DNA of 64,000 bases from NCBI RefSeq assembly GCF_001458215.1, contig NZ_CYTW01000007.1, positions 1 to 64,000 of the forward strand. Direction: 5' to 3'. Each line of letters begins with the position of its first letter. The first letter of the stretch is position 1. The position numbers and the translations under genes are program-made. The DNA comes from Shimia thalassica (GTDB lineage Bacteria > Pseudomonadota > Alphaproteobacteria > Rhodobacterales > Rhodobacteraceae). Below, one piece after another: positions 55,397 to 64,000 of this stretch. The notes under the pieces are model-generated. The model did no database searches. It saw only the letters and a list, made by a program, of their open reading frames with translations, and had not been told where the DNA came from.

Positions 55397-57277
55397 TCAG
55401 GTTCGTCCGAACAGTTTTTCGATATCAGAAAGCTTTAGTTCAACGTATGTCGGCCGGCCATGGTTGCATTGGCCCGAATGGGGGGTGGCTTCCATTTCGC
55501 GCAGCAACGCATTCATTTCATCGGCCTGCATACGGCGCCCCGAACGGATCGACCCGTGACAGGCGACGCGGCTCAAGATTGCTTCAATCCTTGCCTGAAC
55601 AAGCAGGCTCTCGCCCTGATCATCCAGCTCGTCGAGTATATCCAGAACCATCTTGCGGGCGTTGACTTCTCCCAGAATAGCGGGTGTTTCGCGAACCGCC
55701 ACTGCGGCCCCACCAAAGGCTTCAAGTGTGAGGCCAAAACGGGACAATTCGTCAGATACAGACAGGATTTTGGCGGCGTCATTTTCCGAAAGCTCAACAA
55801 TCTCCGGAATCAGCAGGGCCTGCGCAGGCACGCCGTTGTCCGCCATCTGCCGCTTTAGTTTTTCATAGACCAGCCGCTCGTGGGCGGCGTGCTGGTCGAC
55901 GATCACCATGCCGTCTTCTGTCTGTGCCACAATATAGTTTTCGTGCACCTGCGCCCTTGCGGCGCCAAGAGGCAAGGCGGTGGCGGGCTGATCCGTCTGT
56001 GCCGAATCCGCCGAAGGATACTCTTCGAACGGTGTTGGTTCGACCCGCGCACTGAAGGCATCCGACAATTCGGAAAACCCCTGTTCCGGCATCGGTGCCT
56101 GAGCGGCATATGCAGCAGCGCGTGCCCCGAATGACGGGCGATCCATTTGATAGACCCGTGCAGTTCCACCCGGAGATTCGGGGCGAAACGCGCCCAAGGT
56201 TGCACCGGCCACAGTGCTTGAGGCCCGATGTCCGGCCTCTGCCAGAGCATGCCTCAGGCCGCTTACGATCAGACCACGTGCCATGCCCGGATCGCGAAAC
56301 CGCACTTCTGATTTGGCGGGGTGGACGTTCACATCCACCAGATGTGGATCACATTCGATAAACAAGGCGGCGGCGGGGTGGCGGTCTCTGCTTAGAAAGT
56401 CGAAATAGGCCGCCCGCAGCGCGCCCACCAGAAGCTTGTCTTTGACGGGCCGCCCATTCACGAACAGGTACTGCGCCACGGAAGACCCGCGAGAATACGT
56501 GGGAAGTGCCGCATACCCCGTGAGGTGCAGGCCCTCCCGGCTTGTATCGATGCGCAACGCATTCTCGGCAAATTCGGTGCCGATGATCCGTGCCAAACGC
56601 CCGTGCAGCGCGTCAAAAAGGTCACCGGTCTCGGCATCCGCGCGAAAAGAAACGCGGCCTTCGCCACCATTTGAAACATCGCGCAGGGTGAAGCCGACAA
56701 AAGGTTCCGCCATCGCAAGACGTTTGATCACATCACCAATGGCTTGGGATTCGGCGCGATCCGAGCGCATGAACTTGAGCCGTGCAGGCGTTGCATAAAA
56801 CAGATCGCGCAACTCGACGATGGTGCCCCCAGACAGGGCGGCCGGTTTCACCGGGCTCATCTTGCCGCCTTCGACCGAAATCGACGCTGCATCCTGTCCT
56901 GCAACGCGCGACGTGATGTTCAGGCGTCCAACCGCGCCGAGGGAGGGCAGGGCTTCTCCGCGGAAACCAAAGGTGTGAATGTCCAAGAGGTCGGACCCGT
57001 CAATTTTTGACGTGGCATGGCGTGACAGGGCCAAAGGCAGATCTGTGCCCGCGATGCCGCATCCGTCGTCTGTGACACGGATGAGGGTTTTGCCTCCGTT
57101 GGCAATCGCGACCTCAATTCTGCGTGCACCCGCATCCAGCGCATTCTCGACAAGTTCTTTAACAGCCGAGGCAGGACGCTCGACAACTTCACCCGCCGCA
57201 ATACGGTTGATGGCGGCGTCATCCAGTTGACGGATGATGGGTTGGCTTTCGCCTATGTTGGGGTCGGGTCGCAGCAT
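55397..57277 (-). CDS. mutL: DNA mismatch repair protein MutL
   Basis: MutL links MutS to strand incision. The 626-residue product has the GHKL ATPase motifs ([30 protein letters not shown]), the transducer domain, a variable linker (about 345-440) and a dimerisation domain with the endonuclease motif [13 protein letters not shown] (DQHAx2Ex4E), then [10 protein letters not shown] and CNHGRPT. The endonuclease motif implies self-incision, as in bacteria that lack MutH. Start ATG 57277. Confidence 0.97.
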   Translation of the reverse strand: MLRPDPNIGESQPIIRQLDDAAINRIAAGEVVERPASAVKELVENALDAGARRIEVAIANGGKTLIRVTDDGCGIAGTDLPLALSRHATSKIDGSDLLDIHTFGFRGEALPSLGAVGRLNITSRVAGQDAASISVEGGKMSPVKPAALSGGTIVELRDLFYATPARLKFMRSDRAESQAIGDVIKRLAMAEPFVGFTLRDVSNGGEGRVSFRADAETGDLFDALHGRLARIIGTEFAENALRIDTSREGLHLTGYAALPTYSRGSSVAQYLFVNGRPVKDKLLVGALRAAYFDFLSRDRHPAAALFIECDPHLVDVNVHPAKSEVRFRDPGMARGLIVSGLRHALAEAGHRASSTVAGATLGAFRPESPGGTARVYQMDRPSFGARAAAYAAQAPMPEQGFSELSDAFSARVEPTPFEEYPSADSAQTDQPATALPLGAARAQVHENYIVAQTEDGMVIVDQHAAHERLVYEKLKRQMADNGVPAQALLIPEIVELSENDAAKILSVSDELSRFGLTLEAFGGAAVAVRETPAILGEVNARKMVLDILDELDDQGESLLVQARIEAILSRVACHGSIRSGRRMQADEMNALLREMEATPHSGQCNHGRPTYVELKLSDIEKLFGRT

Positions 57278-57376
57278 GCCGCAAAACCTAGCACAAAGGG
57301 CTCCGATTCTGCCACCGCCATTTGGGCGTAAAAGTTAAGACCAAACGTTGCTGTTTCCACGGTGGGTGCACGTTGC

Positions 57377-57392
57377 GTCATGGGGCCATGAC
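57377..57392. promoter_or_regulatory. Palindrome in the mutL-sulfide module intergenic region
   Basis: GTCATGG and CCATGAC are exact arms around GG. It lies 100 nt upstream of mutL and 150 nt upstream of the DUF2892 gene. Function unknown. Confidence 0.3.
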
Positions 57393-57476
57393 ACGCCCAA
57401 AGTAGGTGTTTTTGCGGCGATTGCGCCCCTTGGGTGAACCTGTGGCAACATGGCCCATGCGAAGCGGGTTCTATTT

Positions 57477-57497
57477 ATTCATTGTTTTGAATATAAT
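57477..57497 (+). promoter_or_regulatory. SqrR/BigR-type operator overlapping a TATAAT box, site 1
   Basis: ATTC (57477-57480), eight bases, then GAAT (57489-57492) matches the ATTC-N8-GAAT site reported for the sulfide-responsive repressors SqrR and BigR. A perfect TATAAT at 57492-57497 overlaps it, so binding would block RNA polymerase. It precedes the DUF2892 and SQR genes. A near-identical site lies before sulP. Confidence 0.65.
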
Positions 57498-57542
57498 TCG
57501 ACAACTTATTTTGACCCTGTTTAAAAGAGACGGAGACCTGCC

Positions 57543-57755
57543 ATGACTGCGAATGTGGGAAATCTTGATCGCCTTGTGCGTCTGATCCTTGGAATTGCGT
57601 TGTTTCTTCTTCCATTTGTAACCCAAGCGGCGGTTTGGGATAATGCCGTGATGAAGTACGGTGCAATTGTTGTCGGGCTTGTGCTTGCTGGGACATCGGC
57701 CATGAAATTTTGCCCGCTATACCGGATTCTGGGCGTTTCAACCTGCCGTCGCTAA
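57543..57755 (+). CDS. DUF2892 small inner-membrane protein
   Basis: The 70-residue product has the DUF2892 pattern: NVGNLDRLVRLILGIALF at the start, two membrane helices (about 14-30 and 38-55) and a FCPLYRILGVSTC tail. The tail cysteines (FCPLY and STCRR) are conserved in relatives fused to rhodaneses (YgaP), whose membrane part is of this type. It starts 24 nt before the SQR fusion gene and likely forms one transcript with it, which suggests a role in persulfide handling. Confidence 0.85.
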   Translation: MTANVGNLDRLVRLILGIALFLLPFVTQAAVWDNAVMKYGAIVVGLVLAGTSAMKFCPLYRILGVSTCRR

Positions 57756-57779
57756 TCAACGTTTGAAAGGATTGCACTG

Positions 57780-59453
57780 ATGGAAGCCAAGAAAATCTCC
57801 GAGCAGATTTCGGTCTCGCCGCAAATCTCCCCCGAAGATGTCAAAGCCATTGCAGCGATGGGGTTTCGCTCGATCATGTGCAATCGTCCAGACGGAGAAG
57901 GCGCGGATCAGCCAACCTTTGAAGAAATAGAAAGCGCGGCACAGGCCGTGGGTCTGGGATGCACATACCTGCCTGTCGTGTCGGGCAAAGTGCAGGACGA
58001 AGATGCCGTCGCATTTGGGCAGGCGTTGATGGAAATGCCGGGTCCGGTGTTCGCCTATTGCCGGACCGGAACACGATCGGCAACGCTTTGGTCGCTGGCG
58101 CAGGCCGCGACGATGGCGCCAAGTGATATTCTCGCGGCGACCAAGGCGGCGGGATATGACATGGCCGGCGTTGTGCGTCGCATCGTAAACGGCGGCAAGA
58201 CCCCGACTGACAGCGGGGACGCCGCCTTTGATGTGGTGATTGTTGGGGGCGGTGCGGCTGGCATCGCGGTGGCGTCTTCGCTTGTCTCACGTAAACCGGG
58301 CCTCGACATTGCGGTGATTGATCCGGCCGATATTCACTACTACCAGCCGGGTTGGACCATGGTCGGCGGCGGGATTTTCGATGCCGAAACAACAGCCAAG
58401 ACGATGGGCTCGCTGATCCCAAAAGGCGTGCATTGGTTGAAATCTGCGGTTGCTGCGTTCGAACCCAAAGACAACGCTGTCATTCTCGATGGGTGTCGCG
58501 TTGTGAAATACAACCGCCTTGTGGTCTGTCCGGGTTTGAAGCTCGACTGGAACAAGGTTGAAGGGTTGGTTGAAACGCTGGGTAAGAACGGTGTGACATC
58601 GAACTATCGTTACGATTTGGCGCCTTACACTTGGGAATTGGTCAATCAGGTCAAAAAGGGCCGTGCTTTGTTCACGCAGCCGCCCATGCCCATCAAATGC
58701 GCAGGCGCGCCGCAAAAGGCGATGTATCTGTCGGCAAGCAATTGGGAACGCATGGGGGTTCTCAAGGACATGGATATTCAGTTCATGAATGCCGGTGGTG
58801 TCCTGTTTGGCGTCAAAGATTATGTTCCGGCCCTTATGGAATATGTTGAGCGGTATGATGCGGATCTGAATTTCTTCCACAACCTGATCTCGGTTGATGG
58901 TCCGGCCAAACAGGCCACGTTCGAAGTCTCCAAGCCGGATGAAGAGAAAATCACGGTCACGGTCGACTTTGACATGATGCATGTGTGCCCGCCGCAAACA
59001 GCGCCAGACTTTATCCGCGTGTCGCCTCTTGCGGATGCTGCGGGCTGGATCGATGTGGATCAAAGCACACTGCGCCATAAAGAGTTCGACAATATCTGGT
59101 CTCTAGGCGATGTGATGAATGCGCCAAACGCGAAAACGGCTGCGGCTGCGCGGGTACAGGCGCCCATTGTGGCCGAAAACCTTGTGGATGATATCGAAGG
59201 CAAATCGCCAACCGCGATCTATAACGGGTATGGGTCTTGCCCACTGACCGTTGAGCGCGGAAAGATTGTGCTCGCAGAATTCGGATATGGTGGCACGCTG
59301 CTGCCCAGCTTCCCCAAATGGGTGATTGACGGAACCAAGCCGACACGCGCGGCGTGGATTTTGAAAGAGCAGATCCTGCCACCCGTCTATTGGAAGGCGA
59401 TGCTGCGCGGTAAAGAATGGATGGCCAAGCCTGAAAAAATCTCGGCAAGCTAA
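57780..59453 (+). CDS. DUF442 sulfurtransferase-like domain fused to type II sulfide:quinone oxidoreductase
   Basis: The 557-residue protein joins two activities. Residues about 1-110 form a DUF442 (TIGR01244/BLH) domain with Cys94 and Arg99 in the CRTGTR loop, expected to carry persulfide. From about 150 the FAD motif VVIVGGGAAG starts an SQR module. Its Cys307 (KCAGAPQK) and Cys487 (GYGSCPL) match the paired redox cysteines of type II SQR such as human SQOR. It would oxidise sulfide to a persulfide with electrons to quinone, and the N-terminal domain could then accept the sulfur. The link between the halves (about 110-150) is Gly/Lys-rich. It lies under the ATTC-N8-GAAT site at 57477. Confidence 0.9.
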   Translation: MEAKKISEQISVSPQISPEDVKAIAAMGFRSIMCNRPDGEGADQPTFEEIESAAQAVGLGCTYLPVVSGKVQDEDAVAFGQALMEMPGPVFAYCRTGTRSATLWSLAQAATMAPSDILAATKAAGYDMAGVVRRIVNGGKTPTDSGDAAFDVVIVGGGAAGIAVASSLVSRKPGLDIAVIDPADIHYYQPGWTMVGGGIFDAETTAKTMGSLIPKGVHWLKSAVAAFEPKDNAVILDGCRVVKYNRLVVCPGLKLDWNKVEGLVETLGKNGVTSNYRYDLAPYTWELVNQVKKGRALFTQPPMPIKCAGAPQKAMYLSASNWERMGVLKDMDIQFMNAGGVLFGVKDYVPALMEYVERYDADLNFFHNLISVDGPAKQATFEVSKPDEEKITVTVDFDMMHVCPPQTAPDFIRVSPLADAAGWIDVDQSTLRHKEFDNIWSLGDVMNAPNAKTAAAARVQAPIVAENLVDDIEGKSPTAIYNGYGSCPLTVERGKIVLAEFGYGGTLLPSFPKWVIDGTKPTRAAWILKEQILPPVYWKAMLRGKEWMAKPEKISAS

Positions 59454-59624
59454 GAACACGATGGGACGTGTCCATGCCGATAGCCTGAAATATTGCAGAA
59501 TGCGCGTCATGTCTTGGTGCGCATTTTGCGTTTAAATCGATCATGAACCGGAGGTGCGGTTTTCTTAGGCCGGGCCGGACAATTTTACGCGGGCCACGCC
59601 AATTTCGAAAACAGCCCTTCACTT

Positions 59625-59645
59625 ATTCATTATTCTGAATATATA
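59625..59645 (+). promoter_or_regulatory. SqrR/BigR-type operator overlapping a TATATA box, site 2
   Basis: ATTC (59625-59628), eight bases, then GAAT (59637-59640), followed by TATATA at the same offset as TATAAT in site 1. The flanks agree too: both read TTATTCATT and TGAATATA. It precedes the SulP gene, so the two transcription units probably share a repressor that is not encoded in this window. Confidence 0.65.
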
Positions 59646-59680
59646 AGGCATCAACTGCATGCGCCACACAGGATGATTCC

Positions 59681-61435
59681 ATGGCCTTTCCAAAAGTATC
59701 CCGCGCAAACCTCGAACGCCACTTGCCGATTTTGCAATGGTCCAAAAGCTATGATCGGGATGCGTTGACATCGGATGTCGTTGCGGCGGTGATTGTAACG
59801 ATCATGCTGATCCCGCAATCTTTGGCCTATGCCTTGTTGGCGGGTTTGCCAGCCGAGATGGGCCTGTATGCGTCGATCCTGCCTTTGGTGGCCTATGCTA
59901 TTTTCGGGACGTCGCGTGCATTGGCAGTTGGTCCCGTGGCCGTTATCTCGCTTATGACAGCGGCGGCCGTTGGCAATCTTGCGCTGCAGGGAACTGCGGA
60001 ATACGCCGCTGCGGCGATAACACTGGCCTTCATGTCTGGTGTGATCCTGACTGTTATGGGCCTGTTCCGACTGGGCTTTTTGGCCAACTTCCTGTCGCAT
60101 CCCGTGATCGCGGGTTTCATAACGGCTTCGGGTGTATTGATCGCCACATCACAGCTCAAACATATTCTGGGTGTCGATGCACATGGGCATAATCTCTATG
60201 AACTTGTGCGATCCCTTGATGCTCATATCCAAGAAACCAACATGATCACTTTGCTGATCGGGGTGACGTCGGTTGCGTTTTTGTTTTGGGTGCGAAAAGG
60301 GCTGAAACCCCTGTTGTTGGCAACAGGACTGCCGCCACGGCTTGCCGACATTCTGGCCAAGGCCGGTCCGGTTGTGGCCGTTGCGGCGACCACGATTGCT
60401 GTCTGGCTGTTTGATCTCGAGGCGAAAGGCGTGCGCATCGTCGGAGAGGTGCCAATGGGTCTGCCGCCGCTGTCACTGCCCAGCTTTTCCGGAGAAATCT
60501 GGTCCTCTCTCTTCGTCTCTGCCTTGCTCATTTCGGTCATTGGTTTTGTTGAATCGGTTTCGGTGGCGCAGACCCTGGCAGCAAAGAAACGCCAACGGAT
60601 TGTCCCGGATCAGGAGTTGGTCGGTTTGGGAACATCAAACATCGCCGCGGCTTTGTCGGGAGGATATCCGGTGACCGGTGGTTTCGCACGTTCGGTTGTG
60701 AATTTTGATGCTGGTGCAGAAACACCTGCCGCAGGGGCCTATACCGCCATCGGAATCGCTTTTGCAGCGCTCTTGCTCACGCCATTGTTGTTCTTCTTGC
60801 CCAAGGCGACCTTGGCTGCGACCATCATTGTGGCGGTCCTAAGCCTTGTTGATTTCTCGATCCTGACGAAAACATGGAGCTATTCCAAGGTCGATTTTTC
60901 GGCTGTGGCCGCAACCATTTTTCTGACACTTGGCTTTGGCGTCGAGGTCGGCGTGTCTGCTGGTGTTCTTCTGTCGCTTGGTCTGTTTCTTTACAAAACA
61001 TCCCGCCCGCACGTGGCCGAAGTTGGACAGGTTCCGGGAACGCAGCACTTCCGCAATATTCTGCGCCACAACGTTGAAACCCACCCGAGTCTTGTGACCT
61101 TGCGGATCGACGAAAGCCTCTATTTTGCCAATGCGCGGTTCCTTGAAGATTACCTTCTCGAGCGCGTGGTCTGTGATGAACCCATCGAGAATGTTGTTCT
61201 GATGTGTTCTGCCGTGAACGAGATCGACATGAGCGCGCTGGAAAGCCTTGAGGAGATCAACAAGCGATTGCAAGATATGGGCATTGCGCTGCACCTTTCA
61301 GAAGTGAAAGGGCCGGTAATGGATCGTCTTGAACGCAGTCATTTCCTTGAGGAATTGAGCGGAAGGGTGTTCCTGTCGCAATATGACGCGATGATCGCTT
61401 TGACGCCAAAGGAACAAGAGGCGGCAGCGGTCTAG
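59681..61435 (+). CDS. SulP-family anion transporter with STAS domain
   Basis: The 584-residue protein has the SLC26/SulP membrane domain (about 20-420), with VTIMLIPQSLAYALLAGLP, YASILPLVAYAIFGTSR and GGYPVTGGFARSVVNFDAG, and a C-terminal STAS domain (about 455-560, RIDESLYFANARFLEDYLLE and MSALESLEEINKRLQ). Such proteins move sulfate, sulfite or other anions. In front lies an SqrR/BigR-like site, so it may export or import oxidised sulfur after sulfide oxidation; the direction is unknown. The gap from the SQR gene is 227 nt. Confidence 0.92.
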   Translation: MAFPKVSRANLERHLPILQWSKSYDRDALTSDVVAAVIVTIMLIPQSLAYALLAGLPAEMGLYASILPLVAYAIFGTSRALAVGPVAVISLMTAAAVGNLALQGTAEYAAAAITLAFMSGVILTVMGLFRLGFLANFLSHPVIAGFITASGVLIATSQLKHILGVDAHGHNLYELVRSLDAHIQETNMITLLIGVTSVAFLFWVRKGLKPLLLATGLPPRLADILAKAGPVVAVAATTIAVWLFDLEAKGVRIVGEVPMGLPPLSLPSFSGEIWSSLFVSALLISVIGFVESVSVAQTLAAKKRQRIVPDQELVGLGTSNIAAALSGGYPVTGGFARSVVNFDAGAETPAAGAYTAIGIAFAALLLTPLLFFLPKATLAATIIVAVLSLVDFSILTKTWSYSKVDFSAVAATIFLTLGFGVEVGVSAGVLLSLGLFLYKTSRPHVAEVGQVPGTQHFRNILRHNVETHPSLVTLRIDESLYFANARFLEDYLLERVVCDEPIENVVLMCSAVNEIDMSALESLEEINKRLQDMGIALHLSEVKGPVMDRLERSHFLEELSGRVFLSQYDAMIALTPKEQEAAAV

Positions 61436-61463
61436 TCACCGTGTGCCGTATCCGGCCTTTGCC

Positions 61464-62390
61464 TTAGGACACAGGCGCGCCGCCGCGTTTGCGACATGGT
61501 CCCCATATCGCGGTGGCCGCGAGAATGAGACCCGATACGGTTGCGATCATACCTGCCGCGCTCACGGCATTTTCCGCCCCGATCCAAAGGGGGCCATAGC
61601 CCGCAATAAAGAAACCCAGAATTGCGGAAAGCAGCGCGAAGATCACGCTCCACATGATCTGTGTCTCAAGCCGGTTCGTCATCAGGCGGGCGGCGGCAGG
61701 CGGGCAAATGAACATCGCAATGACGATGATCGACCCAACCGCGTCAAAGGCGGCAACTGCTGCAATCGCGGCAATGATCACAAGAGCCAGCCCGACAAGA
61801 TCCGTCGGTATGCCCAACGTGCGCGCGAACCCTTCGTCAAAGGTCGACAGCTTTAGCGGGCGCCAGAAGACCCAGATAAATACCGAAACCACCACAAGTG
61901 TGACGCTCATCCGGACAAGCTCGTGCGGCAGAGCTGCGAGGGCGATAGGGTCAAACAGGCTTTGCCAGCCGATCGCATCCAGCCAGATCAGGCTTTCGAG
62001 GTTGCCATACAGCGCGTGCTCAACATCCAGGTGCACATTGGATGTGTTGGATTGCTCAAGCAGCAAAACACCCGCCGCAAACATGGATGTAAAGGTCACG
62101 CCCATGGCCGCGCCCGGTTCGATCCGGCCCAATTTGCGGATCGCTTCGATAAGGACAACCGCAAGAACCGCAGCCCCCGCCGCACCGAGCATCATAGGCC
62201 AGGTCGACACCATGCCGGTTATCAGGAAAGCGACGACAATGCCGGGAAGAACAACGTGGCTGATCGCGTCTCCGATGAGGGCCTGACGGCGCAGGACCAG
62301 AAAATTACCGGGCAGGGCGCAGGCCACGGCCGCAAACATGCCGATCAACAGGGGCGTCAATGACAGGGGGACAAACTCTTCACCGCTCAT
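61464..62390 (-). CDS. Metal ABC transporter permease (Zn/Mn type)
   Basis: The 308-residue protein has about eight helices of the ABC-3 family (PF00950). Characteristic segments are FLVLRRQALIGDAISHVVLPG, FDEGFARTLGIPTD and a C-terminal AVGSIIVIAMFICPPAAARL. Members import zinc, manganese or iron. It overlaps the upstream permease by 4 nt (ATGA), and the two could form a heterodimeric channel. The substrate-binding protein is not in the window. Confidence 0.9.
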   Translation of the reverse strand: MSGEEFVPLSLTPLLIGMFAAVACALPGNFLVLRRQALIGDAISHVVLPGIVVAFLITGMVSTWPMMLGAAGAAVLAVVLIEAIRKLGRIEPGAAMGVTFTSMFAAGVLLLEQSNTSNVHLDVEHALYGNLESLIWLDAIGWQSLFDPIALAALPHELVRMSVTLVVVSVFIWVFWRPLKLSTFDEGFARTLGIPTDLVGLALVIIAAIAAVAAFDAVGSIIVIAMFICPPAAARLMTNRLETQIMWSVIFALLSAILGFFIAGYGPLWIGAENAVSAAGMIATVSGLILAATAIWGPCRKRGGAPVS

Positions 62391-63592
62391 GAGAGCACTC
62401 CCTTTGGGCCGCCGATGCGTTGATCGATTTCCTGAATTTGGTCCGATGTCAGAACGGTTTCGATCTCGCGTAATCCATCATAAAGCGCAGCCGCCCCTTC
62501 AAAGGCTTGGTCGGCGCGCACGATCTCCCAACGTTTTTCATCACGCAAGGCCTTGGCGGCGCGGGCGCGTCCGGTCTCGGTGGCAACTCCGTCGGCGCGC
62601 GCAAGGTCGGCATTGCGCAACAGCTTCAGGGTGAGGGCCTCGTAAATCGGTTGTCCCTGTGCCAAGGCCAGAAGACCTTGCCGCATGTGCACGCGACGCT
62701 GAAAGCTGCGGTGCCGCAAAAAGGCAGCGAGCACCCCCCGATTGGGGGCAAAGAACAAAGACACCGCAAAAAAAGCGAAACTGACAAGGACAATAATCGG
62801 CCCCGTGGGCAAAGACGGCGCCGAGGCAGACAGCGCAGCGCCAAGATACCCGGCAGCCCCCCCGACGCCTCCGGAAATCAGGGCCACACGATCGGTGCGG
62901 TCTGTCCAGAAACGGGCGGTGACCGGCGGGATAATCAGCATTGCGACAATCAAGATAAGGCCGACGATTTTTAGACCGACAACTGTCACGGCCATGGCCA
63001 GCCACATAATGATTAGATCGATACGGGCAACATTCAGACCGCTGGCCGCCGCAAATTCAGGGTCAAAGGACACCATTTCCATCGGACGGCGATAGGCCAG
63101 AACAATTGCGAGGGTCAGCGCACCGCCAACAACGATGATGATGGCGTCATTCCACAACATCCCCGCCGTAGATCCCAGCAAGAACCCTTCGAGCCCGGCC
63201 TGGCGTCCGGCAGACATGGATTGAATGACGGTCAAAAGAACGATGCCAAAGCCAAAGAAAACGGACAAAACCGCCCCAATCGCCGCGTCTTCGGCAAGGC
63301 GGGTAAAACGTGTGAGCCAGCTCACGCACAGAAGGCCGAACCATGCCGAAACCGCAGACCCTGCGAGAAGGCCAATGAGGTTCCGGCCATCCAGGCCAAA
63401 CGACACCATAATGATAAAGGCAAGCGCAACACCGGGCAGGGTGGCGTGGCTGATTGCGTCGCTGACAAGGGCGCGTTTGCGCAGAAACAGGAAGGTCCCT
63501 GTTACCCCTGCTGCGATCCCGAGAAAGCAAGCACCGATCGTGACCAGCGTGGCGTTATAGCCAAGCTGGAGAAAGATAGCGTCCCAAAACAT
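62387..63592 (-). CDS. Metal ABC transporter permease with C-terminal DtxR/MntR-like extension
   Basis: The 401-residue protein has the same ABC-3 membrane core (about 1-280, FLRKRALVSDAISHATLPG and VGLILIVAMLIIPPVTARF). The extra C-terminal region (about 290-400) is soluble and helical, with RQGLLALAQGQPIYEAL, ATETGRARAAKALRDEKRWEIV and a run near the end that recalls the winged-helix and dimer parts of DtxR/MntR-type repressors. It may be a built-in metal sensor or a remnant. The gene is followed, with a 4-nt overlap, by the shorter permease. Confidence 0.85.
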   Translation of the reverse strand: MFWDAIFLQLGYNATLVTIGACFLGIAAGVTGTFLFLRKRALVSDAISHATLPGVALAFIIMVSFGLDGRNLIGLLAGSAVSAWFGLLCVSWLTRFTRLAEDAAIGAVLSVFFGFGIVLLTVIQSMSAGRQAGLEGFLLGSTAGMLWNDAIIIVVGGALTLAIVLAYRRPMEMVSFDPEFAAASGLNVARIDLIIMWLAMAVTVVGLKIVGLILIVAMLIIPPVTARFWTDRTDRVALISGGVGGAAGYLGAALSASAPSLPTGPIIVLVSFAFFAVSLFFAPNRGVLAAFLRHRSFQRRVHMRQGLLALAQGQPIYEALTLKLLRNADLARADGVATETGRARAAKALRDEKRWEIVRADQAFEGAAALYDGLREIETVLTSDQIQEIDQRIGGPKGVLS

Positions 63593-63604
63593 GACGGTCC
63601 CCGT

Positions 63605-64000
<396 letters not shown>

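Overview
The window looks like chromosome of a marine alphaproteobacterium of the Roseobacter group (Rhodobacterales). The signs are an alphaproteobacterial BamF-type lipoprotein, an SDHAF4/DUF1674 protein, a heparinase-like gene lying between rsmB and purH, several DUF families common in roseobacters, RTX proteins and a two-gene saccharopine system. This assignment is inferred from gene content; there is no rRNA gene. No phage, transposase, integrase or CRISPR array was seen.

Layout. 1-54: 3' part of an initiator tRNA. 0.2-1.6 kb: AraC-type regulator coupled to a DoxX-like membrane protein. 1.8-6.3 kb: two tandem secreted amidohydrolases (the second frameshifted), a frameshifted small secreted protein and an OprB-like porin, probably a periplasmic uptake/hydrolysis locus. 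6.3-15.8 kb: a tightly packed envelope cluster (RcnB-like protein, outer-membrane barrel, coiled-coil membrane protein, MscS channel, TolC-like lipoprotein, AsmA-like protein, small secreted protein, second MscS channel). 16.0-17.9 kb: parvulin-type isomerase and HupE/UreJ-like membrane protein. 17.9-21.1 kb (minus strand): circularly permuted ATP-grasp, alpha-E and transglutaminase genes. 21.6-30.6 kb: truB, DUF1643, an RTX protein, rpsO and pnp; rpsO and pnp are separated by a sugar cluster (NDP-hexose 2,3-dehydratase, glycosyltransferase, SGNH hydrolase). 30.8-36.0 kb: L-lactate dehydrogenase with a palindromic operator, a second RTX protein, a NAGPA-type glycosidase, rbfA and dapB. 36.2-40.3 kb: quaternary-amine ABC transporter with a doubled permease. 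40.4-46.6 kb: sdhAF4, rsmB, heparinase-like, purH, lspA, bamF. 46.7-51.6 kb: an M16 protease pair and a saccharopine pair. 51.8-57.3 kb: DUF3604, DUF3775, rmuC, mutL. 57.5-61.4 kb: sulfide module (DUF2892, DUF442-SQR fusion, SulP) with two matching operator-like sites. 61.5-64.0 kb (minus strand): Zn/Mn-type ABC transporter, its ATPase cut by the window end.

The most notable points are the twin ATTC-N8-GAAT sites in front of the two sulfide-module transcription units, the 9.5 kb envelope cluster pairing two mechanosensitive channels with AsmA-like and TolC-like proteins but no pump subunits, and the deoxysugar-type cluster between rpsO and pnp. Two frameshifts lie close together (about 3.62 and 4.85 kb) and may be either sequence errors or gene decay.
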